Assembly (NCBI GenBank): GCA_029339195.1
Contig: JAPTJF010000154.1
Span: forward strand, 1-64,000
Length of the DNA: 64,000 nt
Direction: 5' to 3'
DNA from: Micractinium sp. NFX-FRZ
Lineage: Eukaryota; Chlorophyta; Trebouxiophyceae; Chlorellales; Chlorellaceae
Every line of letters begins with the position of its first letter. Within the stretch, counting starts at the first letter, position 1. The translations under genes were made by a program, and so were the position numbers. The notes under the pieces are model-generated. The model was not told where the DNA came from, ran no database searches, and was given only the letters and a program-made list of their open reading frames with translations. Below, in pieces: positions 24,501 through 35,756 of the stretch.

Positions 24501-26577
24501 GAGGCAGGGCAAGTGTGTTCTGTGTTCAAAGCTCGCCGCAAGGGGGTGGGCAGCAAGAGGAGCAGGAAGGAGGAGGCAGCTTGCAGGGAAGCTTGCAGGG
24601 CGCACCAGCAGCGGTTGCTGCAGGCACCGCAGCGTGGTCGCCTGTCACCTAGCTTCTCGTGTCGTACCGTGCCCAGCGCGCACACAATGACGCCCCCCCC
24701 CGTACCTCCCCCAACATCTCTGTCAACCAGCCCCCCCAGCTCCCGCCCCACTCTGCCCTACAGGCCCACCGTACCGCCCCACAGGCACAGCTGTACCGCC
24801 CAGCCGGCCCACCTGGAATGAGTAGCGCAGGGTGACGATGTAGGGGTGCACCACTGATGTGAGCACGTCGCGCTCAGCGCGCACATAGTCGCGGTGGTCC
24901 CGCTCCAGGATGCGGTCCTTGCGCATCACCTGCTTAAAGATAAGTGGTGCCAGGGGGCCAGAAAGTGGGATGCAACACGGTTGGTGGGTGGGGCACAGGA
25001 GGAGGGGTGACCCGCTCCAGGATGCGGCCCTTGCGCATCACCTGCTTGCAGGGAAGTGGGGTGGGATGCAGACTGGTGGGTGGGTGCGGTGTGGCCGGGA
25101 GGGGTGGCCGGAGTGCTCCTGCATGCATGCGTGGGTGTGGCACCCTGGAGGGACAGAACACACACGTCCCCCCAAGGCCAACCAGTGATGGGCCACCCTG
25201 TGCTCTGCACCCCCTTCCCCCTGCCCCTCCCCCTTCTCCCGGCACCCGCACCCTGCGCTCCTCGACTAGGGAAAGCCAGCCCCTCCCTGCCTCACCTTCA
25301 TGGCAAAGATCTCCCCCGTGTCGCGCTTGCGCACTTGGAACACCTTGCCAAAGGCGCCCTGCCCCACGATGCGCAGCAGCTCAAAGTCGCTGGGGCCCAG
25401 CCGGCGGCGGCCACTCGTGGAGGCCAGCTCTGAAGTATGGGGGGGGGAGCAGAGGAGGAGGGAGGGAGTGCGGTAAGTGGAGAGTAGGTGACGGCTGCTT
25501 GAAGCAGTGGCGCCCAGGCTGCGGATGCCGGTCAGACGCCGGCTCTGCAGGCCAGCGGCGGCAGCAGCCTCGTGCGTCATCGCGCCTGCAGTGGCAGCAC
25601 GGCGCGACATGGCACATGGCATGCCACAGCCGCTGCAATGCTCTGCAAATCCAACATGTTCTTGTGACAAACCCAAGCGTTGATACATCGCCTTGAACTT
25701 AGCTTGGTGGTGGTCAGGATTCGTAACGCCCCCACAGCCCGCACCGCACACCTGCGCTGGCCGGCGTCTCCACATACGTCACCACCTCGGTCCTGCGCTC
25801 CAATGCCACAGCTGCTGCCGCCGCCGCCTCTGAGCCCGCTTTGACGGTGCTGGGCGGATCCTCCAGCAGCGCCAGCAGCGGGGCGGCAGCGGGCGACGCC
25901 TTGACGGGGGAGGGCAGCGGTGAGGGGCCGACAAACTGCGGCGGGGGGCGGGGCGGGGTGGCGCGGGGCGGCGCACGAGGAGTGAGGAGAGCGGTGCACG
26001 AGGTTGATGGGCGGGGTGGACGACGCACGGGTGAGTGGGGAGGGCGGTGCAAGAGGTCGACGCGCGGGGCGGAGCGCAAAGTGACCCGTGGGAGAGGCCT
26101 CCGAATCTGCTGGCGACAGCAAGCCTCAACTACACCACCGCTCTTGCATTCCCAGCCCCCACTGCCATTCTGCCTGCTGCCTTCCAAATCCAACTCCCCA
26201 TCACTCACCGAGACCTGCGGCGAGGCCTCAGTGCTGCTGGCGGTGCTAGTGGGGCGGTCGGAGGCGGCGCCGTCGTCGCCAAAGTGTAGCTCGTCAAAAG
26301 TGAGGTCCCCATCCTCCTCCCCATGCTGCTGCTGCTCCCGCTGCACCTGCTGCTGCTGCTGCTGAAGTGCCTTGGCGGCGCCGTTGCCGTTGGACAGCAG
26401 GGCAAGCGCGCTGGCAAGGGCAGCGTCGCCGCCGCCGTTGGCGGTGCCGCCGCCACCCTTGCCGCCGCTCCCGCCAAGGCCGCGGCTGCCCAGGCGCAGG
26501 GAGCCCAGGTGCTCGCTCAGCTGCCCAGGCGGCTTGAACTCGGATGCGAACGGGTTGAGGCTCCCGGTGAGCGGCAT
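21538..26577 (-). CDS. AGC-family serine/threonine kinase, S6K-like, 557 aa
   Basis: Twelve exons: 26209-26577, 25752-25935, 25296-25429, 24813-24929, 24434-24493, 23953-24053, 23517-23584, 23070-23137, 22639-22798, 22104-22255, 21816-21899 and 21538-21714. The kinase domain reads '[20 protein letters not shown]' (Gly loop), 'FAMK' (ATP Lys), '[15 protein letters not shown]' (catalytic loop), 'ITDFGLG' (Mg binding), '[15 protein letters not shown]' (T-loop with PDK1-type Thr) and '[14 protein letters not shown]'. The C-tail has a Pro-directed turn-motif-like '[10 protein letters not shown]' and a hydrophobic motif 'FEGFTY', matching the FxGFTY of S6 kinases. These enzymes act below TOR and phosphorylate ribosomal protein S6. 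The 190-residue N-terminus is low-complexity with Gln repeats. The ATG at 26577 is the first true ATG in frame; the upstream in-frame GTG is not used. A close alternative is another AGC subgroup such as PKA or PKB. Confidence 0.85.
22225..22457 (-). repeat. Three copies of an AGC-kinase exon 5' edge
   Basis: The start of the exon at 22104-22255 (about 30 nt, plus the acceptor) recurs at about 22315-22352 and 22411-22457. Both extra copies keep a polypyrimidine-like tract and the acceptor AG. Confidence 0.8.
24895..25050 (-). repeat. Duplicated 5' exon edge in the AGC kinase
   Basis: The acceptor side of the exon at 24813-24929 is repeated at about 25009-25050 ('cgctccaggatgcggcccttg'), with the cag acceptor retained. 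Confidence 0.75.
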
Positions 26578-26989
26578 AGTGTCCCCTGGGCGCGCCGAGC
26601 AAATTGCAAGTGAAGGCACGGCTCACGGGCCGGCCTGCACGGAGAGGCGAACCGCCTGCTGTTTGATCGCTGCTGGATGCGGGGCGGGCGCTGGGAGCCC
26701 AGCACCGGGTGACAGGGCGCAAGGATATGCGGCGGGAGTGCAAGGGGCCCTGAACAACAATGTGTCACCAGGAATGCGATCGCAGCGAGACACAGCTGCA
26801 GGAGTTGGTCTCGGAGCGGAGGGAAGCCGGCGCGCCCGCACCTCCAAATCGGCGGCGCGGTGATTTGCATGCTGCGCCCCTCTGGCGGCTCCCTCGCACT
26901 GGAGGTCCTCGTCCACTGCCCCAGTCGAGGCAGATAGCCCCGTTCGACACTACGGACACCTCGACGGCCTGCATGCAGTTGTGAGCAGC
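26578..26989. promoter_or_regulatory. Bidirectional promoter region between S6K-like kinase and SAS10
   Basis: The two start codons are 412 bp apart on opposite strands (26577 minus, 26990 plus). No exon lies between them. The region must contain both 5' UTRs and start sites. I see no obvious TATA box. Confidence 0.6.
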
Positions 26990-29900
26990 ATGGCGAAGCC
27001 CCGCAGCGTGAAGAAGGGCCGCCCGCCGTCAAAAGCGGCACCAAAGGAGCTGCCCGAGGACATGCTAGATGAGGTCGACAAGTTTCACAAGCAGCGGGAC
27101 ATGCTGGCGCTGAATGTGGAGGAGGACCGGCTGTCCGAAGACAGTCTGGACGAGGAGGTGCTCGGTATGGGCTCTGAGGACGAGGACAGCGATGGCAGCG
27201 ACAGCTATGACACGGACGACGAAATTGAGGCGGAGACCAAGTATGGCAAGCGTGAGTGGCGCTGCTGGGCTCGCTTCCGTGGGCAGGAGGGTCGGGATGG
27301 GGGGGATGGCAATGCATGCAGTCGCGGGGGGGCCTCAGGTGGCCGCGGTGGCAGAGTGGCGGCAGCGGCGGCAGGCAGCAGCGTGGCGGCAGCGCTGCAG
27401 GAGGCAGGGTCACTGGCGGGTGCAGGGAGGAAGATGCAGGCAGTTGGCGGCATCTCTGCTGCCAGCAGCACTGCAAGGCTGCCGCCTCGATCACAGTTTT
27501 TCTTTTTGGCAGCCATGGTTCAGCATAGCTTTGTGCTCAGGCCCGACGCTGCCTCCTCGCCTCCCTCCCCTGCTTTCACTCTTTCACACGTCCACATCCC
27601 CCGCCCCTCTGCATGCCCACTGGCTTGACCATCCCACAGCAGCCAAGCAGGGCAAAGCTCTTCCTGGCGAAGAGGCCAAGCTGCGAATCCAGGCCTGCCT
27701 TGCCACACGCCCACCCACAATCTTTTGCCTGCCATTTCACCACCTTCACACACTCTCCCTCCCTCCCTGCAGTTGCCAAGCAGGCCAAGGCTCTGGGAGC
27801 CAGGCTGCGCATTGAGGCGGGGGAGGAGGAGGCGGGCGGCGAGGGCGGCGAGGGGGAGGAGGGCGAGCGGCGCGGATGGGGCGCCAGCAAGCGCTCCTAC
27901 TACGGCGCTGACCTGGCAGACCTCGAGGTGCGCTGTTGTGCTGCCCTGCTGTGGTGGTAGAGGATGGGTGGTGCTGCCTGCCATGGCGCTGACCTGGCAG
28001 ACCTCAAGGTGCGCCGCTGTGCGGCCCTGCTGTGGTCCCAATGCTGCTGACGGTGGCATTGGCAGGGGCGTGGCCGTGTAGGTGCATGGCGCAGTGCTGG
28101 CGCAGCGGCTGAGCCGCCCTGCATGGCTGTCCGGGCAGGCCATCAGGCAATTGCTGCAGCAGAGCCGCCGCAGTGGCTGCAGTGCCTGGCATCCAAGCTC
28201 TGCCCGCCCTGACAGGTCCTGCCATGCAGTCTCCCTGGCCTTCCCTGCACAGTGCACGTGTGTCATTCCTGGGCCACCTCGTGTGTTCCTGCCATCTGGT
28301 CGGATGGCAAGAGCAATCACCTCAGTCCCACCCGGCACATTGCATGTGCCATGTTATATGTTGCACTCCTGCAATCGCATCTGCTGTCCCCTCCTTGCAG
28401 GGGTCTGAGGATGAGGATGCAATGGCTGATGAGGAGGAGGAGGCGCTGCGGCTGCAGCGCGAGGCGGCGGCGGCCCTGCGGCCCGAGGACTTTGAGCAGA
28501 GCGAGGAGGAGGAGGAGGAGGAGGAGGAGGGCAGCAGCGAGGAGGAGTCAGGTGTGTGCCTGCTTGCCTGCTTGTGCGTCAAAGTGGGCGGGCCGCCGGG
28601 GGCTGCTGACATGGCGTGCCGGCTGTGCCAGCCAAGCTACCTGCCTGCATGGCCGGCTGTGTTGCGTATCCTCGTGCTGCTCAGCTCCTGGCTGATGGTG
28701 TGGCCGTGGCGCGTGCTGTGCCTGGCAAAGCCTGCACGCCAGCGCCTTCCCGCGGCTGCAAGCATCCCACCCCTGCCTGCCTGCCTGCCCGCCCCCACCG
28801 TGCGCACCCTACCCAACCCCCCTGCTGCCGCTGCAGAGGAGGAGGAGGAGGGCGGCGCCACACTGGGCGCGGCGGCCGCAGCGGCTGCCGGGGCGGGCGG
28901 CGTGCGTGTTGAGCGGGTGGCCAAGGACCTCAGCGGGCTCAGCAGCGAGCAGCGGCTGGCAGCGGTGCAGCAGGACGCCCCGGAGCTGCTGCAGCTGATT
29001 GCCGAGCTGCGGGAGGGGCTGACGGAAGTGCGCAGCCGCGTGGGGCCGCTGCTCAAGGAGGTGCGCGGCTGGGGGGTGCGCAACAGGGTGGCAGGGTCAA
29101 TGGGCAAGTTGCATAGCAGGTTGGGAGGGCAGCGGGCTGGCAGAGGGCTGGCGGAAGTGCGCAGCCGTGTGAGGGGCGGGTGTGGCGGCGGAAGCGGGCA
29201 AGAAGCTGGGTGGACACCTGCAGATGACACGTAGAAATCCCCTCTCCCTTGTGCTGATACTGTGCTCTCCTCTCCTGGAAGGGACGGGGGGCGAAGGCCA
29301 GCGCTGCCCTGGAGTGCTGCACCTCACCCGCGCCTCTCCTGCCTGCCTGCCTGCCTGCTCCCCTCTCTGCTGCCTCCTTCCCACCAATCCTCCCCTCTCT
29401 ATTCATTGTGCTCCTTCAGGTCCGCGAGGGGGAGCTGGCGACGGCGGAGGGCGTGAGCTACCTGGAGGCCAAGCACCTGCTCCTGCTGCACTACTGCACT
29501 GCCATCGTCTTCTACTTGCTGCTCAAGGCGGAGGGGCGGGCGGTGCAGAGCCACCCCGTGATTGGGAGGCTGGTGGAGGCTCGCGCCTACCTGGTGCGCG
29601 GGCGGAGGGCTGGCATGTGTGTTATAGTTGGTATTGTGGCTACAGCCGCTCCCTGCGGGGGCGGCCCCGCAACCGCCCCAGAAACCGTGCGCGTGTGTGC
29701 GTGCGTGTGTGTGTCCGACGCGCACCGACTGTTGCTGGTGATGCTGGGTGGGTTTATGAGGGTGGGTGGTGTTTGTGTGGGGGGGCTGCTGGTGTGACAC
29801 GTGCGTAATTCAAGCGTCCAGGGGTGCAGGAGGCTGCTGGTTGTGGTTTATCAGCGGGGAGGCTGGAGAGACCATTGTGTCCTTTGAGAATGGGGCCCGT

Positions 29901-32900
29901 GCCCACCCGTGTTACACTTGTCCTTCCCGGGCCGCCTGCCTGCCATCCCACTTCCCCACGCCTCATGCGCGACCGGCTGCCGGCATCTGACGCCCTCCTT
30001 GATTGCCTTGCTGCTTGCCTGCCTGCTCTGTATGGTACTGCAGGAGAAGATCCGGCCCATTGACAAGAAGCTGCAGTACCAGATTGAGAAGCTGCTGAAG
30101 GCGACTGCCGCCGTGGGCGGCAAGGGCGCAGACGCCGGCGAGGGCGGCAATGCAGCAGCGGCGCTGGCCGGCGGCGACGACCCGCTGCGCTATGGGCCGC
30201 GCCCTGATGCGCTGCAGGCCAAGCAGGGTGCGAGGGGCTATTGGGAGTGGGGGGAAGGGCTTTTGGTGGGCATGCCGCACTGGGTGGCTGGGCTGGAGGG
30301 CTGGAGGGCTGTGCAGAACATTGGCAGATGCAGCAGAGGCCGTGGTGGTTGGTGCGTCCAGCACTCAGGACACAGGGCGAGGTTTGTCTGGCACGGCTGC
30401 AGGAGAGGGCGGCCTGCACAATGCAGCTGCTGCAGTCAGTCCCGCAGTCACCTCCTTACCCACTACCGCTACCCTCTGCCACTGCTCTCTGCAGGCGCCG
30501 CGGCGGCTGCGGCGGGCGGCTTTGCAGAGGACGGCGGGCGTGGCGGCGGCGACGGCGTCTACCGCCCGCCCCGCCTCAACCCGGTGTCCATGGAGTTTGA
30601 TGAGCGGGGCGGCGACCTCAGCGCGCGCGACAGGCGGCAGCTCATGCAGGCGCAGCGGCGCGCGTCGCGCAGCGGCCTCATGCAGGTGCGCTGCGCTGCG
30701 CTGCGCTGCACTTGCGCTGCGCTGCGCTGCACTGTGGCATGCTGTGCTCCCCTGCGTCTGGATCAGCATGGCTGTATGTGCCTGCTACTGCCTCGCCACG
30801 TTTCCGACCTTTCATTAGCTGGCAGGGGTGGGAAGACGGCTGCCATTCTATAGATTTCATCGCCACCACTTGGTTGCGCCACCCGCCCGTGCAGGAGCTG
30901 GCTGCTGAGGTGGCGGGAGCCCCGGAGGAGCAGCGCCACGCAGCCCCCGGCATGGACACTGCGGCGGCGCTGCGCGAGCGGCAGCGCCTGGCGCAGCGGG
31001 AGGATGTGGAGGAGGAGCTCATGGTGAGCTCTCGTCACCGTCAGGGTGCCGGTTGTGCTTGCTTTACTGCTGCCCTGCTTTGCTGTTGCCCTGCTTTGCG
31101 AGTTGGAAAGGTGGTGGGCAGCGCAGCGGGAGGACTGCTGTCGAGGAGGAGCTCCTGGCGAGGGCACACATTCTGTTTGGGCTGCTCCTCTCACGCTCCC
31201 TGCGAGCCCCACCCCCGCGTATCCCCCTTTGCTCACGGGCATCCCATCCCTCCCCCCTGCCCCCGCCCTCCTCTCCTCTCCTCACCTCCCAACTTTTACC
31301 TTCTCCCCTCCCCTCCCCCTTGTGTCCCAGATCCGCGTCCCGCTGTCTAAGGAGGAGCGCAAGCGGCTCAAGGCGCACCGCCGCGAGGGGCTCAGGTGAC
31401 ACGCTGCCGCCATGCCGCCCGCTACATCTGCCTGCCTGTCTGCCTGCACGTGAAGCTGGCTGAGCGCAGCTGTCACCCCCGCCTGCATGCGGCTGGTCTG
31501 TGCCCACTGCCCATTTCTGGCCCGCCTGCCCTTCCTGCCGTGTAACCCCCCTTCTTGGTGGCCGCATGTCTCCCCCACGCATTGCCTTGCAACCCCACCA
31601 CTCTCTCACTCTCTGGCCCCTACTTACCCTCATGCCTCTCCACCCCAAGCCCCGCTGGACGGGCGGGCGGCATGGCTACATGCTCCGTGCATTCATGCGC
31701 AACGTTTCGCACCAAACCTGCCCCCTCTCCCCGCTCCCAGCCACTACACTACAGCGGCAAAGCCCTGCTGGGCGACTTTGCTATGTGCTGCTCACATTTC
31801 TTGGCCCCTCTTTGTGTGTTCCTACCGCAGCGGCAAGGCCCTGCTGGACGACTTTGCGGACGAAGTGGGCGACATCCTGGGCGGCGAGGGCGGCGCCTCG
31901 GGCATCGACGCCATCTTCCAGCGGCACACCGCCTCCCAGAAGTGGGGCGCCGACCTGGCGGCGCAGGTGGGTGGACGCCAGTTTGTGTAGAAGCCAGTGT
32001 GTGGGCGTGTGGGTGTAGAAGCCTGTGGTGTGTGTGTGAAGACTGAGCGTGCTGCTGGGAGAGCTGGGGCCGCCGGGTTGAGGGTCCCCCGACCAGAAGC
32101 GGGGCGTTGTCCTGGCGGCGCCCGCCCCCCCACCCACCCCACCCACCCACCCACCATCTTGGCCGGCCTCCAACTGCCCCCCCCCCGCCGCTCAACCCCC
32201 ACCACCCCGGGCCCCCCCTCCCGCAGGCCATGGCTGCCGCGCGCAAGTCGGGGCGCTCTGGCGACGCCGACCTGCCGGTCAAGGACCCCCTGCACGAGCG
32301 GCGCGCCAAGTTTGACTCTGTGCGCGCGCGCCAGCAGGTGCGTGTCCGTTCCTGTAGGCGGCATGCATGCTCAAGGCTGGCTTCTGTGTCGGGCGGGTGG
32401 GCAGGCAATCAGAGGTTGCTCCTTGCGCATGTGTGCAGGTTCTATGCGTTGTCAGCCAAACATCCTCATCAGCAGCGGCACGCCCAGTTGTCACCATGTG
32501 TGCGCGCGCCAGGGTGTGTGCTGGGATGTGTTGTCGGGTCGGCTTGTTACGCGCCTGGCTTTGCCTGCCCCTCCCCCATTGGCAGATATCCATGGATGAG
32601 GATGAGCGGCCCGAGGAGCTGGGCGGCGGCGGCGGCGGCGGCAAGCGGCGGCGGGGCGGCGAGGAGGACGAGTTTTACCAGGAGGCCAAGGCGGCAGCAG
32701 GTGGGTGTCGTTTGTTGTCCCCACCCAGCCGTACGGCGCACGCGTTTGGAGTGGTGCTGGTGCTGGGCGGGGCGGCTGGAGGGTGGGGGACACGAGGTCT
32801 AAGAAGGAGGCAAACGTGGCGGCATGGGTGGTGTGGGTGTCTGTTTGTGTGTGTGTATGGTAGAGAGATGGGCAGAGGGGTGGCACTGCAGGCCCATCCT

Positions 32901-33803
32901 GGCGGTGATAGTGGTGTCCCTGATGCCTCCCTGTCCCAAGTATCCCCAGAATACTTGGGGACCCTTCCATTGCCTGCTTCCCCTGTGCTCCATGCTTGCT
33001 TGAGCACCCGTGCTGCCAGTCCAGCTGGGCACATGTCCCGCTCCATCCCCGCCACCCGCCCGCCCATGAGCCCTCTCCCTGCCGCTGTTCCACCATCCCC
33101 GCCCCTGCCCCTCCCTGCCACGTGTGCAGCCGTCAAGAAGACGAAGAAGCGGGAGGCATACCTGCGCCCGGAGACGCTGCCGCCTGTGGAGGACCCCACC
33201 ACGGCTGGGGCACGCGGCATCACGCGCGGTGCGTGGTGGCAGAGGGGCTCGTAGGGCCGTCACCCTTTGTGGGAGACGGGCGCTGGCAGTGGCAGTTACG
33301 CAGGGAGCAAGCAGCGTGCTGGGCGACAGGGAGCGGCACGGCTCCCCCACCCCACCCTTCATCTCCATCCCCCCTCTGAAATCACGGTTGCCACACCGTG
33401 TGTGTGAATCCCCCGCCCTGCTTGGTGCAGACATTGAGAAGAACCGGGGCCTGACCCCTCACCGGCGGAAGGACATGAAGAACCCGCGCAAGAAGCACAG
33501 GTGGGTGCTGTGCCTGCTGTGCACGCTGGGCACGCTGTGCGGCTCCATGTGGCTGAGCCTGCTGCGTTTGGCTGTGCCTGGTGGGTGCAGGGCCGGGCAC
33601 GCTCAGTTCATGCTTTGAACTATTAACTTGCAACTGTCAGTCTGTTTACATCTCCCTCTCCCTGTTCATTTTGCAGGGTCAAGTTTGCTCAGGCCACGGT
33701 GCGCCGCAAGGGCCAGGTGCAGGACGTGCGCGCGGACGGCGGCTCCTACGGCGGAGAGGCCACCGGTATCAAGTCCCGCGTCTCCAAGTCGGTCAAGCTG
33801 TGA
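26990..33803 (+). CDS. SAS10: SAS10/UTP3 small-subunit processome protein, 15 exons, 730 aa
   Basis: Exons run 26990-27251, 27773-27927, 28401-28551, 28837-29060, 29420-29593, 30044-30227, 30495-30685, 30895-31023, 31331-31395, 31831-31966, 32227-32337, 32586-32700, 33130-33228, 33431-33500 and 33677-33803, all in one frame (2193 nt). The N-terminus is basic, then strongly acidic. The centre carries the Sas10/Utp3/C1D domain ('SYLEAKHLLLLHYCTAIVFY', 'SHPVIGRLVEARAYL', 'EKIRPIDKKLQYQIEKLLK'). The C-terminal signature is 'EKNRGLTPHRRKDMKNPR', 'KKHRVKFAQATVRRKGQV' and 'YGGEATGIKSRVSKSVKL'. The family acts in the nucleolus in 18S rRNA maturation with U3 snoRNP. 'IRVPLSKEERKRLKAHRREG' (exon 9) recalls the related neuroguidin/LCP5 proteins. 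The ATG at 26990 is the first real ATG; an in-frame GTG lies 9 nt upstream. Introns hold several exon-edge duplications. Confidence 0.9.
27640..28035 (+). repeat. Degraded copies of both edges of SAS10 exon 2
   Basis: The 5' edge of exon 2 (27770-27815) resembles 27640-27700. The 3' edge with its donor (27901-27958) resembles 27981-28035 ('gcgctgacctggcagacctc' in both). Confidence 0.75.
30686..30735 (+). repeat. (GCTGC)n array at the start of a SAS10 intron
   Basis: Directly after the donor of exon 7 the intron reads repeated gcgctgcgctgc units. The transcript-sense orientation matches similar arrays in the GH9, AGC-kinase and RluA genes. Confidence 0.85.
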
Positions 33804-34109
33804 GGGGGCAGGCCCAGGCTGTGAGACAGGCCCAAGTGATGATGGCGAGTCGGGCTCCATACGGTGGCGCAGCACCCGCCAGCTGGCCAGCCACCGGCTG
33901 TGACGCAGCCGCCGGCTCAGCAGCCATTTGGGAGGCCAGCGCTTTTAGGGTGGTTCCGACCACGGAGCTACCAGTGGCGCATTGGATGCTTGCTGGGATG
34001 CTGGAGACAGCACGGGCTGCAGCTGCGGCGGGCAGGGGCAGGCACCGCATCCATCAGCCCATTTGCATCGTCCGGCGCCTGTGTGTTTGCTACAACTGTT
34101 GGCACGGAT

Positions 34110-34114
34110 TTGTA
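34110..34114 (+). promoter_or_regulatory. TGTAA polyadenylation signal of SAS10
   Basis: TGTAA lies about 307 nt past the SAS10 stop codon, in a 468-bp stretch (33804-34271) with no exon. Confidence 0.5.
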
Positions 34115-34271
34115 ACCCTGAATCATCACTTTACCGTTTACAGTAAGAACATGTGCGAGTTGGCTCCATGGGTGTCTGCAAAACAGCGCCGCGGTGCACC
34201 GTCCTGCTGCGCGCGCTGGGGTGGTGGCTTGGTGAGCGGCGTCCATGCGACGTAATACAAGCTAGCCGCTG

Positions 34272-35756
34272 ATGATGGCACCCAATTCCCGCGGCATGGA
34301 TGGGGTTCTGCGTGCCCTGCGCGCGCTGAGCGACCTGCTCGCCGCGGCGCCACAGGGCAGCCCACAGGCTGTCGCTTTCAGGATGGCTGTCGAGGGGTTA
34401 TCGGAGGCCACGTATAGCCTGGAGGCGCAGTGCACAGTCGAATCCCCATCCGCGCAGCAGCTAGTGGCGGCTGCCAGGTAGGGCGCCGCCGCTGCTTGAC
34501 CTCAGCCAACCGGCTGTGCCTCGCGCTCTGTGTTTCTTCCACCTACTTGAACAGTGGTGGAAACCACGGCACCTCTTCGGAAATCCGTTTGTGCAGCTCT
34601 CTGGCGCTGCTAGGGAGGCAGCTGTCAGCCCTGGATGGCCGGCTGCGGCGGGCGCTGCTGCGCGCGCCAGCACCCACGACCCTCGATGTGCTGTCCTCAG
34701 CACTGGAGGCGCTGCGCTCTGCTGCTGTTGTCAGCTACCTCCTGATCGACATCGGGATCCCGGGTGACAGCGAGGGCCCCCCAGAGGTGCTGAGTGCGGC
34801 GGCGCTGATTTTCGGCAGCGGCAGAGCGGCCCTTGCACGCCTGGCGGGCCGCCCGGGCGGCGGCAGCGGCAACCCTGTGCACCTTGAGCAGCCGGACCAG
34901 CTGTCACGGCTGCTGGACACTCAGCTGGAGGCGGCTCACCTCTGCCTGCAGCTGAGCGCTTGCAGTCCGGAGCAGGTGTCCGGGCCTCAGGCCGCTGGTG
35001 GGCCGCGTGTTCAGCCCCGCTGAGACGTCTCGCTGGCTGGCCGAGGTGGTGCAGAGTATGGCGCAGCTGTGTCTACTCAGAGGTACGTGCGCGCCTGGCT
35101 GCCCGGCAACGGTCCCTGCTTGGCTGAGCGGTGCCCGCCCACCTCCTCGCCTGCCCAGCCGCGCACCGCTGGCCCGCTCGCCTGCCCCCAACCAGCCCCA
35201 CATACCTCCCTGGCTCCCTTGTATGTGCCGCTGTGTGCAAGCAGCTTGCTCAAAAGGTTGGCTCCTTGAGACCGTGGGAGTGCCGGCAGTGCTGGGACCA
35301 CAGGCACCCGTTGGAGTGGCGCCAATGCCAGGCCGCCCACTTGCTTCTGGCCCTCATGCAGGGCCCCAGCTGCTCATGTGCTGGTTTCTCACCGCAGTGC
35401 TTGACAACCTGCTGGCACAGCATGACGAAGGGGAGCACAGCCAGCTGCACAGCCAGCTGCAGGCGGCAGTGGGATCAGACAGCGGCCTGCAGCGCAGCAT
35501 AGCGCAGCTGCTGGCGGGGCATGTGCTGCCGTATGCGGGAAGGCGCCTGGGTAAGGCGGTGCTGCGGGAGCAGCAGGGGGCACAACAGGCGGCGGGTGCA
35601 GCAGCAGCGGCAGCAGCAGCCCCAGCAGACCTCAGCGACGCAGAGAGTCTGCGCCACATATTGTGTTGGAGCCTCTGCGCGCTGCGAGCGGGCTGCATGG
35701 AGCCCGGCATGCGGCAGCACCTGCGCAGCCCGTAGCAGCGGGACGGTGTGCAGCAG
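34272..35756 (+). pseudogene. Truncated MYND-protein paralog lacking the MYND finger
   Basis: Exons of about 34272-34470, 34555-35082 and 35363-35756 parallel the first three exons of the minus-strand MYND gene. Matching pairs include 'LLAAAPQGSPQAVAFRMAVE' against 'LLSAAPQGIPQAGAFRTVVD', 'SSLALLGRQLSALDGRLRR' against 'SSLARLGTQLSALESRLRR', and 'VLPYAGRRLGKAVL' against 'VLPYAAKGLAAATV'. Introns fall at the same places. It is broken: the frame changes near 34975 ('LQLSACSPEQVSG' and 'GRVFSPAETSRWLAEV' are in different frames), and a TAG at 35733-35735 replaces a Gln codon. About 20 nt later, just after 'cagcagctg' (still MYND-like), the sequence switches to receptor-kinase sequence. Everything downstream in the parent, including the zinc finger, is absent. 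Confidence 0.8.

Noticed and set aside
26517..27494. Minus-strand ORF of 325 codons across the S6K-SAS10 promoter
   Set aside because: It overlaps SAS10 exon 1 and the kinase start. Its composition is shadow-like with no recognisable motif.
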